Position numbers and translations under genes: made by a program. From an uncultured Acidimicrobiales bacterium (lineage in GTDB: Bacteria > Actinomycetota > Acidimicrobiia > Acidimicrobiales > Aldehydirespiratoraceae), in NCBI GenBank assembly GCA_951812975.1, contig CATOTC010000001.1, forward strand, positions 744,001 through 808,000: a DNA stretch of 64,000 nt. The letters run 5' to 3'. Position 1 is the first letter of the stretch; the number at the start of each line of letters is the position of its first letter. Below are positions 50,497-58,285 of this stretch, one piece after another. Below the pieces are notes generated by a model, which had not been told where the DNA came from, searched no databases, and saw only the letters and a program-made list of their open reading frames with translations.

Positions 50497-50611
50497 CCCC
50501 TCGGCTCGGCTTGCGTGATCCCTATTTACGCCCACCCAACGGGGCAGACCAAATTGTCGAGCATCAAACGCCCCGATTTCCCCGAGATGGAGCGCGGGGT
50601 GCGTAAGTGCC

Positions 50612-50617
50612 TACGCT
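50612..50617 (+). promoter_or_regulatory. Candidate -10 element of a leaderless epimerase transcript
   Basis: TACGCT is six bases upstream of the GTG at 50624. No Shine-Dalgarno is visible, which fits leaderless initiation. Confidence 0.4.
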
Positions 50618-50623
50618 GTCGGC

Positions 50624-51805
50624 GTGAAGGTTCTGGTGATGGGTGGGACAAACTTCAACGGCTTGGCGCTGGTACACGAACTTGTGCGCCAGTCCCACGC
50701 GGTGACCGTGTTGAACCGTGGCCGAAGCACCGCTGAGATACCGGATTCGGTCGGCCGTCTCGTCGCTGACCGCAGCCAACCCGAGACTGTGCGCGCTGTT
50801 CTGACCGGAACCGAATGGGACGTGATCCAAGACATAACCGCATACCACCCCCAAGATGTCGAACTGATGATCGAGTTGTTCTCCGGTCGAGTCGGCCACT
50901 ACATCTTCGCCTCTTCGACAGTCACCTACGCCCAAGCCGACGTGCTGCCGATCACCGAGAGCCACCCCGACGACCGCAGCGACCGCCAGAACGAATACGG
51001 ACTGCACAAGCTGTTGTGCGAGGACCTCCTGTGGAAGGCCCACAGCGAGCACGACTTTCCCGCCACCAGCGTTGCGTTCTCGATGGTCTTCGGACCGCAC
51101 AACATGATCCCGGCCCGCGAGCAGAGAATGTTCCGCCGTATTCTCGACGGCAGGCCCGTGTTGATACCAGGCGACGGACAGACCCTGCTGCAGCTCGGCC
51201 ACGTCGACGACCAGGCAAACGCGCTCCAGCAGATGATGGGCCGCAACGGGACTTTCGGTCGCCGCTACAACCTCACCGGGAACACGGCCATCACCCGCAA
51301 CCACTATGTCAACACCATCTCGGCCGCCATCGGCAGGACCGCCGATGTGCGATATATCCCGCATCCGATCATGGACGCACTGTGGAGCGGCGAGCAGACC
51401 CTCGACGTCGCCGCGAACTCAGGCGTCGGACTGCAGACCCGGTCGACAGTCAAAGCCTCCGACACCGCCACAGTGTCTGAGGGCGGCACAGTGTCTGAGG
51501 GCGGCACAGTGTCTGAGGGCGGCACAGTGTCTGAGATCGGCAGAGTGTCCCGCGGTGCGCAACGATTCCAGCTGGCACAACTCGTGCAGCACCTTGCGCC
51601 CAATATCCACCACTGGAACTCCAGCACGGTGTTCTCGATCGACCGGCTCCGCAACGACCTCGGCTGGGAGCCTCAACACACCTTCGAGTCGATGGTCGAC
51701 CACACGTTCGACTGGTACAACGACGCTGGTCTGGCGCAGACGCAGACCGTCGACTGGGGTTTCGAGGAATCGATCCTCGCGGTGCTCAACGCTCAAGGCG
51801 AATGA
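50624..51805 (+). CDS. NAD-dependent epimerase/dehydratase family protein
   Basis: 393 residues. VLVMGGTNFNGLALVHELVRQSHAVTVLNRG is the extended SDR cofactor site (GGTxFNG), FASSTVTYA the catalytic Ser/Thr region, and YGLHKLLCEDLL the Tyr/Lys pair. VFGPHNMIP, and LQLGHVDDQANALQQMM follow the family order, similar to NAD-dependent epimerases and CSP41-like proteins. Residues ~283-306 are an insert made of TVSEGG repeats that breaks the family domain. GTG start. Its ATGA stop overlaps an alternative start of the P450 gene, so the two may be co-transcribed. Substrate sugar-nucleotide or other carbonyl is unknown. Confidence 0.87.
   Translation: MKVLVMGGTNFNGLALVHELVRQSHAVTVLNRGRSTAEIPDSVGRLVADRSQPETVRAVLTGTEWDVIQDITAYHPQDVELMIELFSGRVGHYIFASSTVTYAQADVLPITESHPDDRSDRQNEYGLHKLLCEDLLWKAHSEHDFPATSVAFSMVFGPHNMIPAREQRMFRRILDGRPVLIPGDGQTLLQLGHVDDQANALQQMMGRNGTFGRRYNLTGNTAITRNHYVNTISAAIGRTADVRYIPHPIMDALWSGEQTLDVAANSGVGLQTRSTVKASDTATVSEGGTVSEGGTVSEGGTVSEIGRVSRGAQRFQLAQLVQHLAPNIHHWNSSTVFSIDRLRNDLGWEPQHTFESMVDHTFDWYNDAGLAQTQTVDWGFEESILAVLNAQGE
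51470..51541 (+). repeat. 18-bp in-frame minisatellite inside the epimerase gene
   Basis: ACAGTGTCTGAGGGCGGC occurs at 51470, 51488 and 51506 with no change, and a fourth copy at 51524 has two changes. It encodes TVSEGG units. The perfect match of silent positions implies recent slippage; the gene would stay in frame whatever the copy number. Confidence 0.92.
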
Positions 51806-51860
51806 ACCCGAGGAACACAAATCGGCCCGACGAAATATGCGGCCGGGGCAACGCCTCATC

Positions 51861-51866
51861 TATCAT
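51861..51866 (+). promoter_or_regulatory. Candidate -10 element for a leaderless P450 transcript
   Basis: TATCAT is followed by seven bases and the ATG at 51874, with no ribosome site. It lies inside the alternative longer reading frame and supports the shorter start. Confidence 0.4.
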
Positions 51867-51873
51867 TTCGGCC

Positions 51874-53112
51874 ATGGCCATAGACGGACTCGATCTCATC
51901 TCCCCGGTTCGCTACGGCGAGTCGGGCCAACCCCACGCGCAATGGGAGCAGCTTCGCAAAGAGCCATTGCAGTATTTCGAGACTGAAGATCGTGAGCCGT
52001 TCTGGGCAGTGACCAGACACGCCGACATCATGGAGATCTCAAGTCGCCCCGAGGACTTCAGCAACAGCAACGGCATCGTGGTGTTGAGCAGCGAACAAGT
52101 GGAGAGGCGCGCCAAGGGCTATCCGGTCCAGATGAAGACTGTCATCGAGATGGACCCGCCCGACCATCGCATGTTCCGCAAGGTCGCCAGTGGTTACTTC
52201 ACACCTCGAGGCATCGAACGGCTCGACGAGATCGTGGAGACCAGCGCCCGCACCGTAATCGACAGCCTCGGCCCCGAAGGCGAAGCCGACTTCGTCGAGA
52301 ACGTCGCCCAGAAGCACCCCCTGCGGGTGTTGGCGACGATCCTCGGGATCGAGCCGCATCAAGAGGAGCAGTTGCTGGAGTTGACCAGCCAGCTGCTCGC
52401 CAGCGAAGACCCTGAGCTTCGACGCCAGGGCGAGGATCGTCACGAAGCCAGCTTCGACTTGATGATGGACTTCTTCAACATGTTCAACAACATCATTCAA
52501 GATCGCCGTGCCAACCCCCGTGACGACCTCGCCAGCATGCTGGCCAACGCCACCTTGGAGAACGGCGAGCCGCTGGGAGACATCGAGACGCTCGGCTACT
52601 ACCTGATCATCTTCAACGCCGGGCACGACACCACCCGCCATTCGCTGACCGGGGCGTTCCAGGCACTCCTCGATAATCCCGATGAGTTGAAACGTCTGCG
52701 TGAAGACCCGAGCCTGCTCAAGACCGCTGTCGAAGAGGTGGTCCGCTACACGGCACCCGTCAACTACATGAAGCGAACCGCAACCCGCGATCTCGTCTTC
52801 GACGGACAGGACATCAAGGAGGGCCAGATCCTCGCGCTCTTCTACGCTTCGGGCAGCCGCGACGAGACCGTCTTTGAAGACCCAAACCGCTTCGACATCG
52901 GTCGCAGCCCCAACCGGCATCTCGGCTTCGGCTGGGCGGAGCACTATTGCCTGGGTGCCCATCTCGCCCGGGCCAGCATCAAGGCGCTGCTGGCGCAGAT
53001 GGCGTCGCGGATCGAATCAATGGAGCATGCGGGCACGGCGGAGTACGTGGCATCGAGCTTCGTGGTCGGACCCAAGCATCTGCCTGTTCGCTACAGAATG
53101 TTCGACCGCTGA
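51874..53112 (+). CDS. Cytochrome P450 (CYP125/142-like)
   Basis: 412 residues from ATG 51874; an in-frame ATG at 51802 overlaps the epimerase stop, but adds residues that look non-conserved. FNAGHDTTRHSL (I-helix), VEEVVRYTAPVNYMKRTATRD (ExxR and following strand) and FGWAEHYCLGAHLARA (heme Cys) are present. The ordering YMKRTATRD..., then FYASGSRDETVFEDPNRFDIGRSPNRHLGFG resembles mycobacterial CYP125 and CYP142, which oxidise the steroid side-chain terminal methyl group. This is family resemblance only. Next gene, an acyl-CoA ligase, starts 2 bp after the stop, as would suit oxidation to an acid followed by CoA activation. Confidence 0.93.
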   Translation: MAIDGLDLISPVRYGESGQPHAQWEQLRKEPLQYFETEDREPFWAVTRHADIMEISSRPEDFSNSNGIVVLSSEQVERRAKGYPVQMKTVIEMDPPDHRMFRKVASGYFTPRGIERLDEIVETSARTVIDSLGPEGEADFVENVAQKHPLRVLATILGIEPHQEEQLLELTSQLLASEDPELRRQGEDRHEASFDLMMDFFNMFNNIIQDRRANPRDDLASMLANATLENGEPLGDIETLGYYLIIFNAGHDTTRHSLTGAFQALLDNPDELKRLREDPSLLKTAVEEVVRYTAPVNYMKRTATRDLVFDGQDIKEGQILALFYASGSRDETVFEDPNRFDIGRSPNRHLGFGWAEHYCLGAHLARASIKALLAQMASRIESMEHAGTAEYVASSFVVGPKHLPVRYRMFDR

Positions 53113-53114
53113 GC

Positions 53115-54758
53115 GTGAGACTCGGCGAACACCGTTTCCAAGAACCCGGTTATCGCCTTACCGCAAGCGAATTCATCAAACATGTCGCTGATGATTGGGG
53201 CGACCGAAACCTCTGCGTGATCGAGCAGGAGACGCTGACGTTCAACCAAGCCGAAGCGCGGTCAGCGGAACTGGCCAAAGCCCTGCTGGCTTCGGGCGTG
53301 CAGGCGGGAACCCATGTCGGGTTGCTGGCACCCAACGGAGGCGACTGGATCGTTGCCTGGCTCGCGGCGACCCGTATCGGCGCTCTGGTTGTGCTGCTCA
53401 ACACCTATTACAAACCCCGCGAGCTCCGGTGGGTGCTCGAGCACAGCGATGTCGAGGTACTGCTGACCGTTGACGAGCATCTCAACAACAACTACGTCGA
53501 ACGGCTCGAATCGGTCTTGGAGGGTCTGGGCCAAGCGACCGCAGGCGACATCGCGGTCGGGTCCCACCCCGCGCTGCGCAGTGTCTGGATGTGGGGAGAT
53601 GAGGTCCCGTGTTGGGCCGGGCACGTAGACGACCTGCTCGCTACAGCCGCAGAGACCAGCGACGCTGAACTGGCCGACGCCGAAGCAGCGGTGGCACCCG
53701 AAGACTCCATGATCGTCATGTACAGCTCCGGCAGCACAGGCGATCCGAAGGGTGTGGTTCATTCGCATGCGGGGGTGATCTGCCATCCCTACAACCTGTT
53801 GCAGTTCCTCGACCGCCGCGCGGGCGAGGTCCTGTACACCCCGATGCCGCTGTTCTGGGTCGGCGGAATGACCTACGTGCTGATCGCGAGCATGCACGCG
53901 GGTACAACGATCATCTTCGAGCACCAGTTCGAACCGGAGGCAACGCTGGAGTTGATCGAACGCCATCGAGTAAACCATGTCGTCGGCTGGCCCCACATGG
54001 CCAAGGCGCTCGTCGAGCATCCGACCGCCAAGGACCGGGACCTCTCCTCGGTGCGCTCGGGCAGCATCGAGGAGTTCCTGCCTGAACACATCCGCATCGA
54101 TGATCCCGAACTGCGGCCCAACGCTCTGGGGATGACCGAGTCGCTGGGTCCACACTCCATCGAGATGATGGGGGGCGAGCTGCCCCCGGCGAAGCGGGGT
54201 TCGTTCGGCCGTTCGGTGCCCGGTGTTGCGCACCGCATCGTCGATCCCGCGTCCGGCACCGAGCAACCGCCGGGAGAGATGGGCGAGATTCACATCAAGG
54301 GTTACTCGCTGATGCTCGGCTTGTTGAAGACCGACCCACAGGATGTGTTCACTGCAGACGGCTGGTTCCCGACCGGTGACGCAGGGCACCTCGATGCGGA
54401 CGGACACCTCTATTTCAAGGGTCGCATGGGCGACCAGATCAAGTCTTCGGGGATGAACATCACGCCGCGCGAGGTGGAGATCGTCCTAGAGGAGCAGGAC
54501 GAGGTCATGGACGCCTACGTGATGGGCGTGCCAAGTGCGCAACGCGGCCAGGATGTGGCCGCAGCCGTCGTGTTGCGGCCCGATGAGTTCTGCGAGCCGA
54601 GTGAGTTGCAGGCCCGCGTCAAGGCGGAGCTGTCGAGCTTCAAGGTTCCCCGTCACATCGCGGTGTTCGCCTCGCCGAGCGAACTACCCTGGTTGGACAG
54701 CGGAAAAATCGACCTGACCGCGCTGGGGCAACTGCTCGCCGAGCGTTTCGGCAGCTGA
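53115..54758 (+). CDS. AMP-binding acyl-CoA synthetase
   Basis: 547 residues from GTG 53115, 2 bp after the P450 stop; the track ORF runs back across the P450 in another frame. The adenylation core is clear: MYSSGSTGDPKGVVHSH (A3), LGMTESLGPHS (A5), GWFPTGDAGHLDADGHLYFKGRMGDQIKSSGMNITPREVE (A7-A8) and the catalytic lysine in WLDSGKIDLTAL. The enzyme should turn a carboxylic acid plus ATP and CoA into an acyl-CoA with AMP and PPi. Coupling to the P450 suggests that its acid is the P450 product. Substrate class cannot be read from the sequence. Confidence 0.94.
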   Translation: MRLGEHRFQEPGYRLTASEFIKHVADDWGDRNLCVIEQETLTFNQAEARSAELAKALLASGVQAGTHVGLLAPNGGDWIVAWLAATRIGALVVLLNTYYKPRELRWVLEHSDVEVLLTVDEHLNNNYVERLESVLEGLGQATAGDIAVGSHPALRSVWMWGDEVPCWAGHVDDLLATAAETSDAELADAEAAVAPEDSMIVMYSSGSTGDPKGVVHSHAGVICHPYNLLQFLDRRAGEVLYTPMPLFWVGGMTYVLIASMHAGTTIIFEHQFEPEATLELIERHRVNHVVGWPHMAKALVEHPTAKDRDLSSVRSGSIEEFLPEHIRIDDPELRPNALGMTESLGPHSIEMMGGELPPAKRGSFGRSVPGVAHRIVDPASGTEQPPGEMGEIHIKGYSLMLGLLKTDPQDVFTADGWFPTGDAGHLDADGHLYFKGRMGDQIKSSGMNITPREVEIVLEEQDEVMDAYVMGVPSAQRGQDVAAAVVLRPDEFCEPSELQARVKAELSSFKVPRHIAVFASPSELPWLDSGKIDLTALGQLLAERFGS

Positions 54759-54802
54759 ATCCTCCGAGAATTCGTCGATCCGGCGTCTCCGGGCGCGCTG
54801 TC

Positions 54803-54833
54803 TTGGCAATCTGGCTCGACAGGAAGTTACGAT
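54803..54833 (+). promoter_or_regulatory. Candidate promoter of the 5'-nucleotidase gene
   Basis: TTGGCA (54803-54808) and TACGAT (54828-54833), 19 bp apart, lie about 40 bp before the ATG. TAGGAGG follows as ribosome site. Same -10 and spacing as the ABC operon promoter. Confidence 0.48.
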
Positions 54834-54870
54834 GCACTCGACCCACTCCCTGCTCTAGGAGGCGCCGAAG

Positions 54871-56853
54871 ATGTCCCGTATCCAACCCAAGAAACCGATC
54901 ACGGTTCTAGCCGTGCTGGCGCTGGTCTCGGCGATGTTCGCATCGCTGACCCTTTCTGCAGGGGCACAGACCCCCGTTCCAATCAGCGCTGAGACCTTCA
55001 CTCTCACGATCCTGCACAACAACGACGGCGAGTCGAAACTCCTGCCCGACGATGATGCCGGGTTCCCCGGCGTTGCCCGCTTCGCCGCTCAGATGAAGTT
55101 GATGCAGACTGCGGCGGGATCCACGAGCAACGGCGTCATCACGCTGACTTCCGGCGACAACTTCCTGGCTTCGCAGGAACTCGGGGTCTCCTTGGCCAGA
55201 GAGGGTGCCCTCTACGATTCGATCGCTCTCAGCGGACTCTACGACGCCATGGCGCTGGGCAACCACGACTTCGACCTGGGCCCCGAGGTGACAGCCCGAT
55301 TCATCGAAGGGTTCACACCGTCGATACCGTTCCTGTCCGCCAACGCCGATTTCTCGGGCGAGCCCGTTCTCCAGGCACTGGTCGACGACGGCAGGCTAGC
55401 AGCGAGCACGATCATCGAGACCGGCGGCCAGAAGGTCGGAGTGATCGGGGCGGTCACACCACAGCTCCCCAACATCTCCACGCCCCGCAACGTGGTCGTC
55501 TCCGACGTGCTGGCCGCAGTGTCAGCCGAGGCTGAGTCGCTGACCGAGCAGGGTGTCAACAAGATCATCCTGGTCAGCCACCTCCAGGATGTGGACGAAG
55601 AGATCGCGCTCGTAGCCTCGTTGACCGACGTGGACGTGGTCATCGCCGGCGGAGGCGACGACCTGCTGCGCAACGACGGCGACACCTGTATGCCCGACGA
55701 CGAACCGGCCGGTCCGTACCCGACCCTGGTGACCAACGCTGACGATGTTGAGGTGCCGGTGATCACCGCGCCCGGGGGTTACCGCTGTATCGGTGCTCTC
55801 AGCGTGACCTTCGATGGGGACGGCAACATCGTCAACAGCAGCGGCCGCTCCGTCGGTGTCAGCCTCGACGTGACACCTGATCCGGACGTGCAGACCAACG
55901 TGATCGAACCGCTTGCAGAAGCGGTCGCCGAAGTCGATGCCGACGTGATCGGCACCAGCGAGGTGGACTTGGACGGTCGTCGCACCATGGTGCGCACCAC
56001 GTCCACCAACCAGGGCAACCTCCACGCGGATGCTCTGCGCGCCACCGCCACCAACCTCGCTGCCTCCTTCGGGATCGCAGCGCCGGACGTCGCCATCCAG
56101 AACGGCGGCGGCATCCGCAACGACGCGGTGATCCCCGCAGGTGACATCACCACCGGCGACACCTGGGACATCGCCCCGTTCCGGAACTTTGTGGTTGTGC
56201 TTGAAGTGCCCCGTGAGACGTTCCATGTGCTGCTTGAGCAGGCTGTCGACCGGATCCCGGGTGCTGGAGGCCAGTTCGCTCAGGTCTCAGGGTTCACCTT
56301 GTCCTACGACCCGACTGCTGCGGCCCGTGAGACCGACCGCGACGGCGACTGTTCGCTCATCGGCGACCCGGGATCGAGGGTGCGCGACGTGGTTCTCGAT
56401 GACGGCACCGTCATCATCGAGGACGGCGCCGTCGTGCCCGGTGATCCGGTGGGGCTGGCCACCATCGACTTCCTGGCCGGCGGCGGAGACTGCTACCCGC
56501 TCGCCGACTTGGAGTTCACCAAGATGGGTGTCAGCTACCAGCAGGCCCTCGCCGACTACATCTCCACCGACCTGGGCGGGAAGATCACTGCGGCCGACTA
56601 CCCGGTCGGCGGCGACAACCGGATCGTGGCGGTGACTCCCGAGCCTGAGCCCGAGCCCGAGCCGGAGCCGACCACGGTCACCGTCGTGCGCGGGGACACT
56701 CTGTGGGGGCTCGCCAGGACCCATCTGGGTTCCGGTCTCCGCTACACGGAGATCTTCGAATTGAACATGGGCAGGGTCCAAGCCGACGGGCGAAGTCTCA
56801 CAAACCCGAACCTGATCCTGATCGGCTGGGTGCTCGAACTCCCCTCGAACTGA
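54871..56853 (+). CDS. Secreted 5'-nucleotidase/UshA-like metallophosphatase with C-terminal LysM domain
   Basis: 660 residues, ATG with TAGGAGG upstream. N-terminal signal peptide (ITVLAVLALVSAMFASLTLSAGAQ). The metallophosphoesterase domain holds ILHNNDGESKLLPDD, TLTSGDNFLASQE and GNHDFDLG; the usual NDxH first motif is NNDGES, so the His is missing or replaced. The 5'-nucleotidase C-terminal domain has NGGGIRNDAVIPAGDITTGD. A PEPEPEPEPEP linker leads to a LysM domain (TVVRGDTLWGLARTHLGSG) that should bind peptidoglycan. It probably removes phosphate from nucleotides or other esters outside the cell for phosphate salvage. It is transcribed from its own promoter. Confidence 0.92.
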   Translation: MSRIQPKKPITVLAVLALVSAMFASLTLSAGAQTPVPISAETFTLTILHNNDGESKLLPDDDAGFPGVARFAAQMKLMQTAAGSTSNGVITLTSGDNFLASQELGVSLAREGALYDSIALSGLYDAMALGNHDFDLGPEVTARFIEGFTPSIPFLSANADFSGEPVLQALVDDGRLAASTIIETGGQKVGVIGAVTPQLPNISTPRNVVVSDVLAAVSAEAESLTEQGVNKIILVSHLQDVDEEIALVASLTDVDVVIAGGGDDLLRNDGDTCMPDDEPAGPYPTLVTNADDVEVPVITAPGGYRCIGALSVTFDGDGNIVNSSGRSVGVSLDVTPDPDVQTNVIEPLAEAVAEVDADVIGTSEVDLDGRRTMVRTTSTNQGNLHADALRATATNLAASFGIAAPDVAIQNGGGIRNDAVIPAGDITTGDTWDIAPFRNFVVVLEVPRETFHVLLEQAVDRIPGAGGQFAQVSGFTLSYDPTAAARETDRDGDCSLIGDPGSRVRDVVLDDGTVIIEDGAVVPGDPVGLATIDFLAGGGDCYPLADLEFTKMGVSYQQALADYISTDLGGKITAADYPVGGDNRIVAVTPEPEPEPEPEPTTVTVVRGDTLWGLARTHLGSGLRYTEIFELNMGRVQADGRSLTNPNLILIGWVLELPSN

Positions 56854-56869
56854 CCTGGTTTGCTGATCT

Positions 56870-56901
56870 CCTTGGGAGGACTCGATCGAGTCCTCCCAAG
56901 G
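56870..56901 (+). terminator. 32-bp perfect palindrome after the 5'-nucleotidase gene
   Basis: CCTTGGGAGGACTC pairs exactly with GAGTCCTCCCAAGG across a GATC centre, a 14-bp stem, 16 bases after the stop. No T-run follows, which is common for actinobacterial terminators. A protein-binding site is an alternative. Confidence 0.7.
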
Positions 56902-56967
56902 GGCTCTCGTACACTACGAACTGTTCTAGTTTGGTGATCTGCAGAATCACGGCAGGAGACAACCCGT

Positions 56968-58167
56968 ATGAGCCTCCCAGACAGTGCCCCTAAGAACGGC
57001 GCCGATCAGAACAGTGCCGATCAAGAGATCGCCGATGAACTCGTCTCGGTGGTCGCCACTTGGGTCGACCGCGAAGTGGTCCCCCGCGCGAGCGAACTCG
57101 AACACGCCGATGAGTTTCCCCAGGAGATGTTCGACCAGATGTGCGAGTTCGGCCTCTTCGGAGCGACCATTCCCGCCGAATACGGAGGTCTCGGGCTCAG
57201 CGCCAAGACCTACGCCCGCCTGATAGAAGAACTCAGCCGGGGCTGGATGAGCCTCTCGGGGATCCTCAACACCCACAAGATCGCCTGCGTCATGATCGGA
57301 CGGTACGGGACCGACGAACAGCGCTCGAAGCACCTCCCGAGAATGGTCGACGGCCACTATCGGGCTGCCTTCTCCCTCTCGGAGCCCGACAGCGGCAGCG
57401 ATGCGGGCGCGCTCCGTTGCCGAGCCGCCCGCGACGGCGACGAATGGATCATCAACGGAACCAAGATGTGGGTGACCAACGGCGAGCGGGCATCGCTGGT
57501 GATGCTGCTCGCCCGCACTCCCGACGACCGAGTGACCTGCTTCATCGTCGAGAAGGAACCAGGCAGCGAATTCGAGGGGATCCGCACCTCGAAACACATA
57601 CGCAAGCTCGGTTACAAGGGTCTCGAGACGGTCGAGATGAGCTATGTCGACCATCGGGTACCCGACGCCAACCTGCTCGGCGGCCCCGAAGGCCTGGGCA
57701 ACGGACTTCGCTATGCGCTGTCGGCTCTGGAACTCGGACGGATCAACATCGCCGCACGTTCAGTCGGGGTCGGCCGAGCCGCCTTCGACGCGGCCATGAA
57801 GTACAGCCTCGAACGTGAGACCTTCGGCAGGCCGATCTTCGAGCACCAGGCGATCGCGTTCAAACTCGCGGAGATGGCCACGAAACTCCAGGCGGCACGT
57901 CTGATGACCTACGACGCTGCAGAGAAGTACGACTCAGGCCAGCGAATAGACCTCGAGGCGGGCATGGCGAAACTGTTCGCCTCCGAGGCTGCCTTCGAGA
58001 TCAGCACCGAGGCTCTGCGGATCCACGGCGGCAACGGATACACCCAGGAGTACGACGTCGAGAGGTACTTCCGCGACTCGCCGCTGATGATCATCGGTGA
58101 AGGCACCAGCGAAATCCAGAAGATGGTGATCGCCCGCAAGCTCCGCGAACGCCACGCAATCGAGTGA
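56968..58167 (+). CDS. Acyl-CoA dehydrogenase
   Basis: 399 residues, with AGGAGA eight bases upstream. Motifs: FSLSEPDSGSDAGALRCRA and MWVTNGERASLVMLLARTP (FAD and acyl-CoA region), SYVDHRVPDANLLGG, RETFGRPIFEHQAIAFKLAEMA and HGGNGYTQEYDVERYFRDSPLMIIGEGTSEIQKMVIARKL (the catalytic Glu is in the usual place, GEGTSE region, or the YxxE before it). It dehydrogenates an acyl-CoA to the 2,3-enoyl-CoA with FAD and passes electrons to ETF. Chain length or branching is not decidable. First of a tight plus-strand run with sulfatase, ligase, ADH and VOC genes. Confidence 0.95.
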   Translation: MSLPDSAPKNGADQNSADQEIADELVSVVATWVDREVVPRASELEHADEFPQEMFDQMCEFGLFGATIPAEYGGLGLSAKTYARLIEELSRGWMSLSGILNTHKIACVMIGRYGTDEQRSKHLPRMVDGHYRAAFSLSEPDSGSDAGALRCRAARDGDEWIINGTKMWVTNGERASLVMLLARTPDDRVTCFIVEKEPGSEFEGIRTSKHIRKLGYKGLETVEMSYVDHRVPDANLLGGPEGLGNGLRYALSALELGRINIAARSVGVGRAAFDAAMKYSLERETFGRPIFEHQAIAFKLAEMATKLQAARLMTYDAAEKYDSGQRIDLEAGMAKLFASEAAFEISTEALRIHGGNGYTQEYDVERYFRDSPLMIIGEGTSEIQKMVIARKLRERHAIE

Positions 58168-58285
58168 CCGTCGAAACGCGTGCCATCGGACGCTGCTGCC
58201 ACGGATCCGCAGACGAAGCGGTCGCCGCCTTGGAGCACATGTGGCGCTGCGCCCGTCGGAGCCGATACAAAACCTGAACCCGACT

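Noticed and set aside
56911-56932. KstR-type operator at the acyl-CoA dehydrogenase promoter
   Set aside because: GAACTGTTC has a one-base centre, while the KstR consensus TNNAACNNGTTNNA needs two; flanking bases do not match.
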